A stretch of DNA of 6,623 bases from Bacteroidaceae bacterium. GTDB taxonomy: Bacteria; Bacteroidota; Bacteroidia; Bacteroidales; Bacteroidaceae. Below the pieces are notes generated by a model, which ran no database searches, had not been told where the DNA came from, and was given only the letters and a program-made list of their open reading frames with translations. Positions 1 to 6,360 of this stretch are shown here, piece by piece. A program made the position numbers and the translations under genes. The stretch covers positions 1 through 6,623 of the forward strand of contig CAAGKZ010000003.1 of the NCBI GenBank assembly GCA_900770665.1. The letters are read 5' to 3'. Position 1 is the stretch's first letter; each line of letters starts with the position of its first letter.

Positions 1-1
1 A

Positions 2-504
2 AGCATTGGATATTATGCGTTCGCTAATTGCACCGGGCTTACAAGCATTACAATACCTAACAGCGTTACAAGCATTGGAGATGTTGCGTTCGGTGGTTGC
101 TCCGGGCTTACAAGCATTACAATACCTAACAGCGTTACAAGCATTGGAGTTGGAGCGTTCAGGGGTTGCACCGGACTTACAAGCATTACAATACCTAGCA
201 GCGTTACAAGCATTGAATACGGTGCGTTCAGTGGTTGCTCCGGGCTTACAAGTATTAAAGTGGAAAATGGTAATTCTGTTTATGATAGCCGTGAGAATTG
301 TAATGCAATTATAAAAACAAGAACAAACACTCTTATTTCAGGTTGTAAAAACAGTGTAATCCCTAACAGCGTTACAAGCATTGGAGGTGCTGCGTTCGAA
401 AGTTGCACCGGGCTTACAAGCATTACAATACCTAACAGCGTAACAAGCATTGGAAGATATGCGTTCCGTGATTGCACCGGCCTTACAAGCATAACCTCTT
501 TAAT
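2..504 (+). repeat. 69-bp LRR-coding tandem repeats
   Basis: The phrase beginning 'cttacaagcattacaatacc' recurs exactly 69 bp apart at 38, 107 and 176. A variant of it starts at 245 ('cttacaagtattaaag'), and further copies start at 413 and 482, with a 168-bp step between 245 and 413. Most differences between units fall in the codons after 'SIG', giving YYAFANC, DVAFGGC, VGAFRGC, YGAFSGC, AAFESC and RYAFRDC. The rest is almost identical at the nucleotide level, which suggests recent duplication or gene conversion between units. The period is a multiple of three, so unit gain or loss keeps the frame. Confidence 0.9.
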
Positions 505-667
505 TCCTGCCGAAAGTCTATTTGCTATCAACCCAAACGTGTTCTACGAAGTAGACAATACTGTTTGTACCCTTTATGTACCTGTCGGTACAAAAGAGAC
601 ATACGCATCAACTGAGGGTTGGAAAGATTTTGTGAATATTGTAGAGAAGGACTTCACAGGAATATAG
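2..667 (+). CDS. BspA-like leucine-rich repeat surface protein, 3' part (5' end outside window)
   Basis: The frame starting at base 2 is open to a TAG at 665-667 and gives 221 residues with no start in the window, so the N-terminus and any signal peptide lie upstream. It is a string of 23-residue LRR_5/BspA-type repeats of the form 'LTSITIPNSVTSIGxxAFxxC'. Four run back to back, then a roughly 33-residue non-repeat module (about residues 82-114, including 'NSVYDSRENCNAII' and 'TNTLISGCK'), then two more repeats, then a cap ending 'LYVPVGTKETYASTEGW'. This layout is typical of Bacteroidales BspA-like proteins, which are exported and often bind host proteins or other cells; binding here is inference. 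The usual C-terminal tail is missing from the frame but recognisable just downstream in other frames, so the protein may be truncated. Longer-looking openings in other frames over the repeats are artefacts of the 69-bp period. The family call is firm; the ligand is unknown. Confidence 0.9.
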   Translation, partial: SIGYYAFANCTGLTSITIPNSVTSIGDVAFGGCSGLTSITIPNSVTSIGVGAFRGCTGLTSITIPSSVTSIEYGAFSGCSGLTSIKVENGNSVYDSRENCNAIIKTRTNTLISGCKNSVIPNSVTSIGGAAFESCTGLTSITIPNSVTSIGRYAFRDCTGLTSITSLIPAESLFAINPNVFYEVDNTVCTLYVPVGTKETYASTEGWKDFVNIVEKDFTGI

Positions 668-805
668 GATGTATATGACGAGGTGAAATCGGAACAAACG
701 GTCGACGTAAGTCAAATCGGAAAGGGTTAAAACTGTTTACGACCTCAGCGGCCGCGTAGTTGAGAACCCCGCTAATGGTATCGCAAAAAGGTAATTGTAA
801 GGTGA
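668..805 (+). pseudogene. Decayed C-terminal (sorting-like) tail of the LRR protein
   Basis: Directly after the TAG, the same frame continues as 'DVYDEVKSEQTVDV' and stops at 728-730. From 726 the next frame reads 'VKTVYDLSGRVVENPANGI'. From 785 the original frame resumes as 'KKVIVR' and ends in TGA at 803-805. Put together this resembles the common Bacteroidales ending '...YDLSGRxVxNPxxGIYIxxGKKVxxK', a short tail on many secreted proteins that resembles Por/type IX secretion C-terminal domains. The simplest history is three lesions: a nonsense change to TAG at 665-667, one extra G in the GGG at 724-726, and loss of about 13 bp between 782 and 785. The frames are seen directly; the ancestral sequence is inferred. 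Sequencing or assembly errors could explain single lesions, less easily all three. Confidence 0.75.
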
Positions 806-829
806 TACAGACACTAAATAATTAACTGC

Positions 830-860
830 AAAAGACCAATTGAGTATGCATTGGTCTTTT
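830..860 (+). terminator. Rho-independent terminator after the LRR gene
   Basis: An 11-bp perfect stem (aaaagaccaat at 830-840, attggtctttt at 850-860) encloses a 9-nt loop and ends in a T-run. It lies 25 bp past the end of the decayed tail. The A/T flanks are symmetrical, so it could also work on the minus strand. Confidence 0.85.
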
Positions 861-947
861 TAATTGCAAGAGTTTTTTAGAGATCCTTCTACTTCGTATC
901 GGACGTGTTGTTGAGGGCTTGCCCGAAAATGACATGGTTTGCAAGTT

Positions 948-1095
948 TGTCATACTGAACGGAGCGCAGTGCAGTGAAGTATCTATTGATATGCCTACGG
1001 GAGATTTTACGCTGCTTTAGAGATTCTTCGCTTTGCTCAGAATAACATTTTAGCGATAAAAGATTTATAGATTCTTCACTATGTTCAGAATGACA
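948..1095. repeat. Three copies of a short dispersed intergenic repeat ('TGTCATTCTGA...GAAGAATCT' type)
   Basis: One copy reads forward at 948-984 (starts tgtcatactgaac, ends gaagtatct). Two copies read in reverse at 1021-1047 and 1069-1095, each 27 bp from 'agattcttc' to 'gaca', and differ from each other at 4 positions. The forward copy carries about 10 extra bases in its centre. Translated in some frames these give 'SEQSEESL'-like strings that are often mis-annotated as small proteins. Such elements are common between genes in Bacteroidales; their function is unknown. I see no gene here. Confidence 0.7.
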
Positions 1096-1120
1096 ATTAT
1101 ACACAACCAACAAAAAGCTC

Positions 1121-1255
1121 CTCCACTCTATGAGGGGAGGTGTCACAAAGTGACGGAGGGGGGGCAACACATCAAAGTGAAGCTAAAATACAAGAAAGAG
1201 TATGTATCCCTCCCCTCAGTCAGCAAGCTGACAGCTCCCCTCCACAGGAGTGGAG
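1121..1255. repeat. Inverted pair of a GC-rich dispersed repeat
   Basis: The left arm is 1121-1164 and the right arm 1212-1255, read in reverse. Both have the order CTCCACTC, an AGGGGAG block, a small perfect hairpin, then a GAGGGG end. The inner hairpins differ in sequence but are conserved in form: GTCAC-aaa-GTGAC at 1142-1154 and GTCAGC-aa-GCTGAC at 1219-1232. The 47-bp spacer between arms shows nothing recognisable, and 1256-1295 up to the next stop codon also holds nothing I can name. This is noncoding repeat DNA of a type often seen in Bacteroidetes genomes. Pairing of the two arms would also give a long hairpin facing the AraC gene's 3' end, so a terminator role is possible but not shown. 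Confidence 0.7.
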
Positions 1256-1295
1256 CAGCTAAATTCCCACAAATAAAAACCATTCAAAAAATCCT

Positions 1296-2135
1296 CTACT
1301 TCAACGCTCTCTCCTTGCGGAACTCGCTGGGGGTGAGCCCGGTCATTCGCTTGTAATAACGAGTAAAGTAGGACTGGCTTGGGAAGTTGTACTCATCGGA
1401 GAGCTCCTGGATGCTTTTGGTCGTATACGACAGTTCGTACTTGAGCCTTGCAGTGACGGCGGAATCGATGATTGCCTTTGCCGAGTGCCCCGACACCTCG
1501 TTGCACACCTCGTTGAGGTAACCGCTACTCACGCCGAGTTCATTGGCGTAGAAAAGCACCTCGCGCGACACCTGGTGCGACTCGACCAAACGATTTATGA
1601 AATTACGGAAGAGTTCTTTCTTGCGAGGAACATACTCAAAGCCGTTATCACGCTTGGCAATGTATTTATTGTAGTAGTCCTGCTGCACAACAGCAAGTGA
1701 TGATATCTGCAGGCTTGCAATCTTGTCAAACTCCTCCTCGGCAACAAGTTCCTTAATGTGCCAAAGTGTTGAGAGTATCTGTTTATAAAGGGTAAGATAT
1801 TCGCCCTGCAAATTGACAACAGGTGTATGCTTGATGTATTTGAAATTCAGGATATTTATATCCTTGAAAATTGGCGAAAAAGCTTCGGAGGGCAACACAA
1901 GCACTGCACTGAGATAATCGGCAGTCGCTGTCTCGAATGTAAGGATATCAAGTGGTGTTATTATAAGGAAACCGTTCTCCTTTAATGTATATGATGTATA
2001 ATTGAGTTCAAATGTAAGTTCACCACTTTCACAGAAGACAAGTACCAGATTCCTGAAACGAAGAGGTTCGTTTGGACGTGTAATTCGGTCCATCTTCATT
2101 AAGCGCGCATGGGTTATGTCATTGATAAACTTCAT
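1296..2135 (-). CDS. AraC family transcriptional regulator
   Basis: The 279-residue protein, about the usual length for the family, has an N-terminal cupin-like sensing part (about residues 20-100, β-rich, with 'SGELTFELN' and 'KENGFLIITPLDI'). A helical linker follows, then a C-terminal AraC-type DNA-binding domain with two helix-turn-helix units. The first is at about 190-225 ('ELGVSSGYLNEVCNEVSG') and the second at about 240-275 ('SIQELSDEYNFPSQSYFTRY' then 'MTGLTPSEFR', the typical family signature). The ATG at 2133-2135 fits the promoter just upstream; no Shine-Dalgarno sequence is seen, as is usual in Bacteroidetes. The gene follows the GDPD lipoprotein gene on the same strand but has its own promoter and a terminator lies between, so it is probably a separate unit. 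The ligand and targets cannot be told from the sequence. Confidence 0.93.
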   Translation of the reverse strand: MKFINDITHARLMKMDRITRPNEPLRFRNLVLVFCESGELTFELNYTSYTLKENGFLIITPLDILTFETATADYLSAVLVLPSEAFSPIFKDINILNFKYIKHTPVVNLQGEYLTLYKQILSTLWHIKELVAEEEFDKIASLQISSLAVVQQDYYNKYIAKRDNGFEYVPRKKELFRNFINRLVESHQVSREVLFYANELGVSSGYLNEVCNEVSGHSAKAIIDSAVTARLKYELSYTTKSIQELSDEYNFPSQSYFTRYYKRMTGLTPSEFRKERALK

Positions 2136-2160
2136 ATAGTTTTTACTTTTGATTTTGGAA

Positions 2161-2193
2161 CAAATTTATAAAAACGTAAACCACAAAAGCAAA
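2161..2193 (-). promoter_or_regulatory. Bacteroidetes-type promoter of the AraC gene
   Basis: On the minus strand TTTG (2193-2190), 21 nt, then TAAATTTG (2168-2161) match the Bacteroidetes -33 TTTG / -7 TAnnTTTG consensus. Transcription would begin near 2154, leaving a leader of about 20 nt. The -33 box lies immediately after the hairpin that ends the upstream gene. Confidence 0.65.
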
Positions 2194-2196
2194 TTT

Positions 2197-2224
2197 AACC
2201 GCGATATTGAACAATACCGCGGTT
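2197..2224 (-). terminator. Hairpin terminator after the GDPD-like lipoprotein gene
   Basis: Two 12-nt arms (2197-2208 and 2213-2224) pair with a single A/C mismatch around the 4-nt loop gaac. The arm bases include aaccgcg/cgcggtt. The hairpin lies 20 bp past the stop at 2245. The T-rich stretch that follows on the minus strand is short and interrupted (ttaaattt), so termination may be partial. Confidence 0.7.
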
Positions 2225-2244
2225 GTTATGAATAGTAATGTACT

Positions 2245-3006
2245 TTATGGCAACATGTAGTTGGTGTAAATCATGGTTGCCCTGCCTGTCTGCTCGCTTG
2301 GCAGGCTGCCAAGGTCGTCTACTGTAAAGAGTGCAATATTGAAGCGGCGCACCCTGTTAATTAATTTGAAGAACGGCACATTGAATGCACTTGTGTGAAC
2401 AGCCACCCACTCTATTCTCTTGCCCGGGAAAAGGCGATTAAAGAGAAGATTCTTGAACAGTGCTGTATAGACATCACTTGCCATGCATGAATACATCACA
2501 AGGTGATAGCCCTCGTCCTGCAAACGGATATAGTGCTGATAGGAAAAGGCCTCTACCACCATACGTTCCTTTATGTTCGGGAAGTAACGTCGCAGGATGT
2601 CCGGGTCGGAGACCTTATCGGTAACAAGGAAAAGGCTGTCGTTCAATTCAAAGAACTCGTTTATCTCACTTGCGCTGAGCGGTGTGTAACGGCCGTGTAT
2701 CCTGCGTGAAGAGAAATCGTCAAATGACGGAGTTGCGTCGCCAAGGTGAGCACTGTCGGTCATCGCATTGAAATCACGCCACGAGTGGGCTGCAACCAGA
2801 ATACTGTCGCTTGTAAATAGGAAATCAAACTCAATGAAACGATAGCCATTATTTGCTGCAAGTTCAAGAGCCTCGCGCGAATTGGTGTAGATGCAACTGT
2901 CAATAGCTCCACCGGCATGTGCGATGAGAGTTGCACGCTCCACCCTCTCCTGCGTTACACAGGAGAAAAAAAGAGGCAACAGTAGCAATGGCAGCAACTT
3001 TTTCAT
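2245..3006 (-). CDS. Lipoprotein with glycerophosphodiester phosphodiesterase (GDPD)-like domain
   Basis: The 253-residue protein starts with a lipoprotein signal: two lysines, a leucine-rich core and the lipobox 'LFFSC', with Cys16 as the lipidated residue. The remainder resembles the GDPD / PI-PLC-like TIM barrel, about the usual size. 'LIAHAGG' (His30) stands where the family has 'HRG'; 'FIEFDF' supplies Glu59 and Asp61; 'VAAHSW' supplies His74. Together these match the metal and acid-base set His-Glu-Asp-His. Near the end, 'FNIALFTVDD' fits the last barrel strand. GDPD enzymes cleave glycerophosphodiesters to glycerol-3-phosphate and an alcohol; here the HRG arginine is Ala31, so the substrate may differ. 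It would be membrane-anchored on the outside of the inner membrane or in the outer membrane. It starts 18 bp after the aminopeptidase stop, so the two are probably co-transcribed. The fold call is good; the substrate is unknown. Confidence 0.82.
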   Translation of the reverse strand: MKKLLPLLLLPLFFSCVTQERVERATLIAHAGGAIDSCIYTNSREALELAANNGYRFIEFDFLFTSDSILVAAHSWRDFNAMTDSAHLGDATPSFDDFSSRRIHGRYTPLSASEINEFFELNDSLFLVTDKVSDPDILRRYFPNIKERMVVEAFSYQHYIRLQDEGYHLVMYSCMASDVYTALFKNLLFNRLFPGKRIEWVAVHTSAFNVPFFKLINRVRRFNIALFTVDDLGSLPSEQTGRATMIYTNYMLP

Positions 3007-3024
3007 ACAGCGACCATGAGCACT

Positions 3025-4806
3025 TTACAGCGGTGCGGTAATCTCTTCGAGGAAACGACGGTCGTCCTCGCCGAGATATGGCGATAGCGCCTTGCACACC
3101 ATTGCGTTATACTCATTAAGATATGCTGTTGCATCGGCACCAAGCAGCCCGGGAATAACAGGTGTTGTATCTATGGGGCACAATGTCAAGGGTTCGAGTT
3201 CATAGAATGTCCCAAACTCGCTATCGCAGTAGTGCTTCACGAGCATGGTATTCTCTATGCGTATGCCAAAGCGGCCGGCCTTGTACAATCCCGGTTCGTT
3301 AGTCACCGTCATGCCGGGTTGCAGATGAGCCGGCATGTTGTTCATCCTTATCTGGTGAGGACCTTCGTGTACATTGAGGAAGTGTCCTACGCCATGTCCT
3401 GTGCCGTGCAGATAGTTCTTGCCGGCACTCCACAGCCACTGACGGGCAAGGACATCGAGTTGTGTACCGCAAGTTCCTTTGGGGAACTTTGCCATGGCAA
3501 GCGATATATGTCCCTTGAGCACGCGTGTGTAATCCTCGCGCTCTTCGTCGGTGAGTTCGCCAAGCGGTATTGTACGTGTGATATCGGTTGTTCCGCCAAG
3601 GTACTGCCCACCGCAGTCGAGCAACAGGAAGCCACGTGGAGCGAGAGTGGCATTCTCGGCAGGCGTTGGCTCGTAATGGACAATGGCTGCATTTGCGCCA
3701 TAGGCGGCAATGGTAGCAAAGCTCAAGCCTCGGAAGTTTTCATCTACGCTACGGAATTCTGTCAGTTTACTGTCTACATCGAGTTCGGTGACACCGCCCT
3801 TTTCAACAGCAGGTTTCAACCAACGCAACAATTTGACCATAGCAATACCTTCACTGAGCATGGCCTTCTTGAAGCCCGCAATCTCAACGTCGTTCTTCAC
3901 TGCCTTCATGGCAGCAACAGGAGAGTCAAGGAACATTGGAAGAGTAGCTGGATTCAAGGACTCTATTGCAGCACGATTGCACTTGTTGGGCTGCATCAGC
4001 AGTGACGGTGCATCGTATTGCAGCAGAGACTCCCACACGGCATCATAGGGAGCAATATCAATGCCTTCGCCTACAAGGTATGCCTTGACATCGGCCGACA
4101 ATTTATCTTCGCAGATGAAAATTGTTGCTCTCTCTTTTGTAACAAGCATATATGCCACAAGTACAGGATTGTAATCGACATCACAACCACGCAAATTGGT
4201 GAGCCATGCAACCTCATCGAGCATAGTCACCAACATTCCATCGGCACCCTTTGCCGCAAGCGCCTCACGCAAGCGTGCTATCTTGTCCGAAGCCTTTTCA
4301 CCACACAGCTCTAGCGGAAGGAACTGTGCCATGCTCATAGGCATAGAGGGGCGGTTGTCCCAAATGGTTGCAAAGGGATCGGCTGTAGCTTTAAGTTCTA
4401 TTCCTGACAAAGAGAGTTCACTTGCCCAGGATTTTGTCTCGGCAATGGAACATACCGTACCATCAACGCCAACACAGGCTCCTTCGGGGAGGTTTGCGCA
4501 CAGCCATTCTGTTATGGTAGGTGTTTCGGCTGCACCGTCCTTCATAAGTCCGTAGCCCGTTCCTTCAAGTGATTTTTCGGCAGCAAGCCAGTAGCGCGAA
4601 TCGGTCCAAAGAAGAGCCTTGTCCATTGTCACGACAACTGTTCCTGCCGAGCCATCGAAACCCGATATCCACTCACGCGACTTCCAGCAATCGGCAACAT
4701 ATTCACTGCTGTGCGGGTCACTGCTTACCACGATAAAAGCATCTATATTTTCATTGCGCATGAAAGCACGCAATAACTCTACTCTATTCTGTATTGTACT
4801 TTTCAT
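3025..4806 (-). CDS. Xaa-Pro aminopeptidase (aminopeptidase P, M24B family), three-domain type
   Basis: This 593-residue cytoplasmic metallopeptidase removes the N-terminal residue of peptides with proline second. It has the long three-domain form like human XPNPEP1, not the roughly 440-residue E. coli PepP form. Creatinase-like N domains are at about 1-140 and 150-305, the M24 'pita-bread' catalytic domain at about 310-530, and a short M24 C-terminal segment at about 535-593 (ends 'RRFLEEITAPL'). The five metal ligands are visible: Asp397 ('LLLDCGGQY'), Asp408 ('GTTDITRT'), His471 ('HGTGHGVGH'), Glu504 ('TNEPGLY') and Glu518 ('GIRIENT'). The substrate histidines His377 ('IVHYEP') and His480 ('NVHEGP') are also there, so it should be active with two Mn or Zn ions. 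No signal peptide is seen. It follows the ATP-grasp gene by 48 bp and precedes the GDPD lipoprotein gene by 18 bp. A weak TATATTAG element in the 48-bp gap could add a promoter. Confidence 0.95.
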   Translation of the reverse strand: MKSTIQNRVELLRAFMRNENIDAFIVVSSDPHSSEYVADCWKSREWISGFDGSAGTVVVTMDKALLWTDSRYWLAAEKSLEGTGYGLMKDGAAETPTITEWLCANLPEGACVGVDGTVCSIAETKSWASELSLSGIELKATADPFATIWDNRPSMPMSMAQFLPLELCGEKASDKIARLREALAAKGADGMLVTMLDEVAWLTNLRGCDVDYNPVLVAYMLVTKERATIFICEDKLSADVKAYLVGEGIDIAPYDAVWESLLQYDAPSLLMQPNKCNRAAIESLNPATLPMFLDSPVAAMKAVKNDVEIAGFKKAMLSEGIAMVKLLRWLKPAVEKGGVTELDVDSKLTEFRSVDENFRGLSFATIAAYGANAAIVHYEPTPAENATLAPRGFLLLDCGGQYLGGTTDITRTIPLGELTDEEREDYTRVLKGHISLAMAKFPKGTCGTQLDVLARQWLWSAGKNYLHGTGHGVGHFLNVHEGPHQIRMNNMPAHLQPGMTVTNEPGLYKAGRFGIRIENTMLVKHYCDSEFGTFYELEPLTLCPIDTTPVIPGLLGADATAYLNEYNAMVCKALSPYLGEDDRRFLEEITAPL

Positions 4807-4854
4807 TATAGTATCTATTTATTATAGCGCTAATATACTAATAAAAAATAAGAA

Positions 4855-6024
4855 TCAACAAATATCTTCGTCTATTATCACATAGGCTATATATCTATTC
4901 TCAGGGGTGACAGGTACAAGATTCATGTACCCTTTGAAAATTCTGCCGTTTTCTATTATCAACGGATGCTTTGTCTGCAGTTCCTGGTGAAAATGGAAAG
5001 CCTCGCCCGGTTGCTTGAAGAAACGGACTCTGTAAGTACCCCGCTTGCCGACACATACATAGCGGTCATAGAAGATGCGTGATACTACACCCATATTCAT
5101 TCTAAGGTTAATCTCCATACAGGGATTGAGGCGGCAACCGTCGCCTTTGTCATAGAGCATCATATCAATGCCAAAGTAACCACGGTAGCCGCTGCCGGCC
5201 AACAGGCGCTGCATAATAACAACGAGTTCGGCTTTTACTGTAGCAAGCATTTCAAGTGGTACATATTGCGACAACAGTTTTTCAATCTCCTCATTTGTCG
5301 CAATGAGATTGCCGCTGTAGGCTCCATTCTCGGCAGTAAAAAGCGAATATCCGGCAAAGCACACACCCGAATCGTCGGCATAGAATTCCATAGCAAACTC
5401 CTGTATTGCATTAAGGAAATGCTCGCACACCACACCGCCCTGTCGCCTGATTACTCCTTTGCAGAAGTTCACCATCGGCTCCTCGGCAGTGCCAAGCCCC
5501 CACATTATACCCTTACCGCTACCCGACCATGGTGCCTTGACTACACAACGTGCATGGCTGTTTACAAATGCGACAGCATCATCAAGCTTATTGATATACT
5601 GCGGTAACGGCGGAGTATCAATTTCTGCATCACGCAGCGCTGTGAGTACATCAATGGTAACCACCCTGCTTGAGAGATTACGCATTTTATCAATTTCAAT
5701 ATCGGACGGCAATAGTTCCTTGCCAAAACCCATAGCTTTGAAACGATGGCACATCTGCGCACTCCACCCCCATGGAGAGAGTGATGAAACGCTTCGCATC
5801 ATTGCGGGGGTGTACACATTGGGCAAAGAAAACAACTCTGCCATATCATCACGAAATTCCGCATGCCTGGACGGCAAAGAAACGACATCGTCATCACATG
5901 CATACCAAAGCGGTAACGACGCAAGTTCGTTTGCAATGCACATTGCAGCAGGCGGCGGGCAATAACTGAAACCGCCGTCGGCAAGAGCAAGGTCATTTTC
6001 GGGATTGAATATATGAAGTTTCAC
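4855..6024 (-). CDS. Uncharacterised ATP-grasp protein, Bacteroidales type ('MKLHIFNPEND' family)
   Basis: The 389-residue protein starts at a GTG (6024-6022). No other start lies between it and the in-frame TAA 24 bp upstream, and its first residues match, from memory, the usual 'MKLHIFNPExDxAL' opening of Bacteroidales homologues annotated as hypothetical. Residues 1-130 look like a pre-ATP-grasp domain. The ATP-grasp core follows: Lys163 and the glycine loop 'KAPWSGSGKGI' (163-173), the hinge-like 'VVCEHFL' with Glu201, then 'GYFGIDMML' with Asp287, and 'MEINLRMNMG' with Glu304, Asn306 and Arg308, the metal-binding triad. Such enzymes use ATP to activate a carboxylate through an acyl phosphate and join it to an amine or thiol. 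Both partners are unknown here. No signal peptide or membrane segment is seen. It is first in a likely operon with the aminopeptidase and GDPD lipoprotein; whether this reflects shared function is unclear. Confidence 0.85.
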   Translation of the reverse strand: MKLHIFNPENDLALADGGFSYCPPPAAMCIANELASLPLWYACDDDVVSLPSRHAEFRDDMAELFSLPNVYTPAMMRSVSSLSPWGWSAQMCHRFKAMGFGKELLPSDIEIDKMRNLSSRVVTIDVLTALRDAEIDTPPLPQYINKLDDAVAFVNSHARCVVKAPWSGSGKGIMWGLGTAEEPMVNFCKGVIRRQGGVVCEHFLNAIQEFAMEFYADDSGVCFAGYSLFTAENGAYSGNLIATNEEIEKLLSQYVPLEMLATVKAELVVIMQRLLAGSGYRGYFGIDMMLYDKGDGCRLNPCMEINLRMNMGVVSRIFYDRYVCVGKRGTYRVRFFKQPGEAFHFHQELQTKHPLIIENGRIFKGYMNLVPVTPENRYIAYVIIDEDIC

Positions 6025-6300
6025 TACAAGAGTTTTTGTATCTGTTTAATATTTCAAGTTCGGACTTACAGCCAGTATACCAAAGAATAACGGATTTGTC
6101 CCGGCTTTTCTTGCACACGGGAAAACTGATAAAAATGTACGGTTATATTTATTATTGCAAAAATAGACAGAAATGAGCAAATAATACACTTTAAAACACG
6201 CAAAATAATTGAATGACCGGGCTAAATAGCGCTCAAAATGGAGTAAAACGCCGTTTTACAAAAAACTTTTACTTAAAACATCAAAAAAAGTGCCCTTTTC
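6025..6300. other. AT-rich intergenic region, no gene seen
   Basis: No ORF with coding character lies on either strand. On the minus strand TATTTTTG (6165-6158) fits the -7 consensus and could start the ATP-grasp operon with a leader of about 125 nt, but no TTTG lies at the right distance upstream, so I do not call it a promoter. No riboswitch or leader peptide is recognised. The stretch contains the palindrome listed separately at 6243-6259. Confidence 0.5.
6243..6259. promoter_or_regulatory. Perfect palindrome, possible operator
   Basis: GTAAAACG and CGTTTTAC form an 8-bp inverted repeat around one central c. The site lies between the divergent ATP-grasp gene and the tRNA-His promoter, about 42 bp upstream of the tRNA -33 box. 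It is not followed by a T-run on the plus strand, so it is not a plus-strand terminator. On the minus strand, T-rich sequence lies on its 5' side and none on its 3' side. A dimeric regulator site is conceivable; no factor can be named. Confidence 0.3.
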
Positions 6301-6331
6301 TTTGATAATTACAAAAAAGTTCATACCTTTG
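6301..6331 (+). promoter_or_regulatory. Bacteroidetes-type promoter of tRNA-His
   Basis: TTTG at 6301-6304, a 19-nt spacer and TACCTTTG at 6324-6331 match the -33/-7 consensus exactly. Transcription should start near 6337, about 24 nt before the mature tRNA. Confidence 0.85.
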
Positions 6332-6360
6332 CAACGCTTTCGAAAAACAGAAAGCGACAT

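Noticed and set aside
6..314. Plus-strand ORF of 102 codons rich in 'LQALQYLTALQAL'
   Set aside because: It is the shifted frame of the 69-bp LRR repeats. The frame from base 2 gives clear LRR motifs and runs through the whole region.
13..531. Minus-strand ORFs over the LRR repeats ('MLVTLLGIVMLVSP' repeated)
   Set aside because: They are antisense shadows kept open by the repeat period, with no family resemblance other than the period.
948..1255. Possible CRISPR array or IS element
   Set aside because: Copies are few, in both orientations and irregularly spaced, with no uniform spacers, no transposase and no target-site duplication that I can see.
889..1356. Small ORFs on both strands across the intergenic repeats
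   Set aside because: Their peptides ('SEQSEESL', 'PPLYEGRCHKVTEGG') are translations of dispersed noncoding repeats that are often mis-annotated. No promoter or coding character is seen.
3232..4005. Plus-strand ORF of 257 codons
   Set aside because: It lies wholly antisense to the aminopeptidase gene, whose five metal ligands and domain order are intact. The opposite-strand translation has no recognisable motif.
5459..5965. Plus-strand ORF of 168 codons
   Set aside because: It is antisense to the ATP-grasp gene, which carries conserved catalytic motifs. No independent support.
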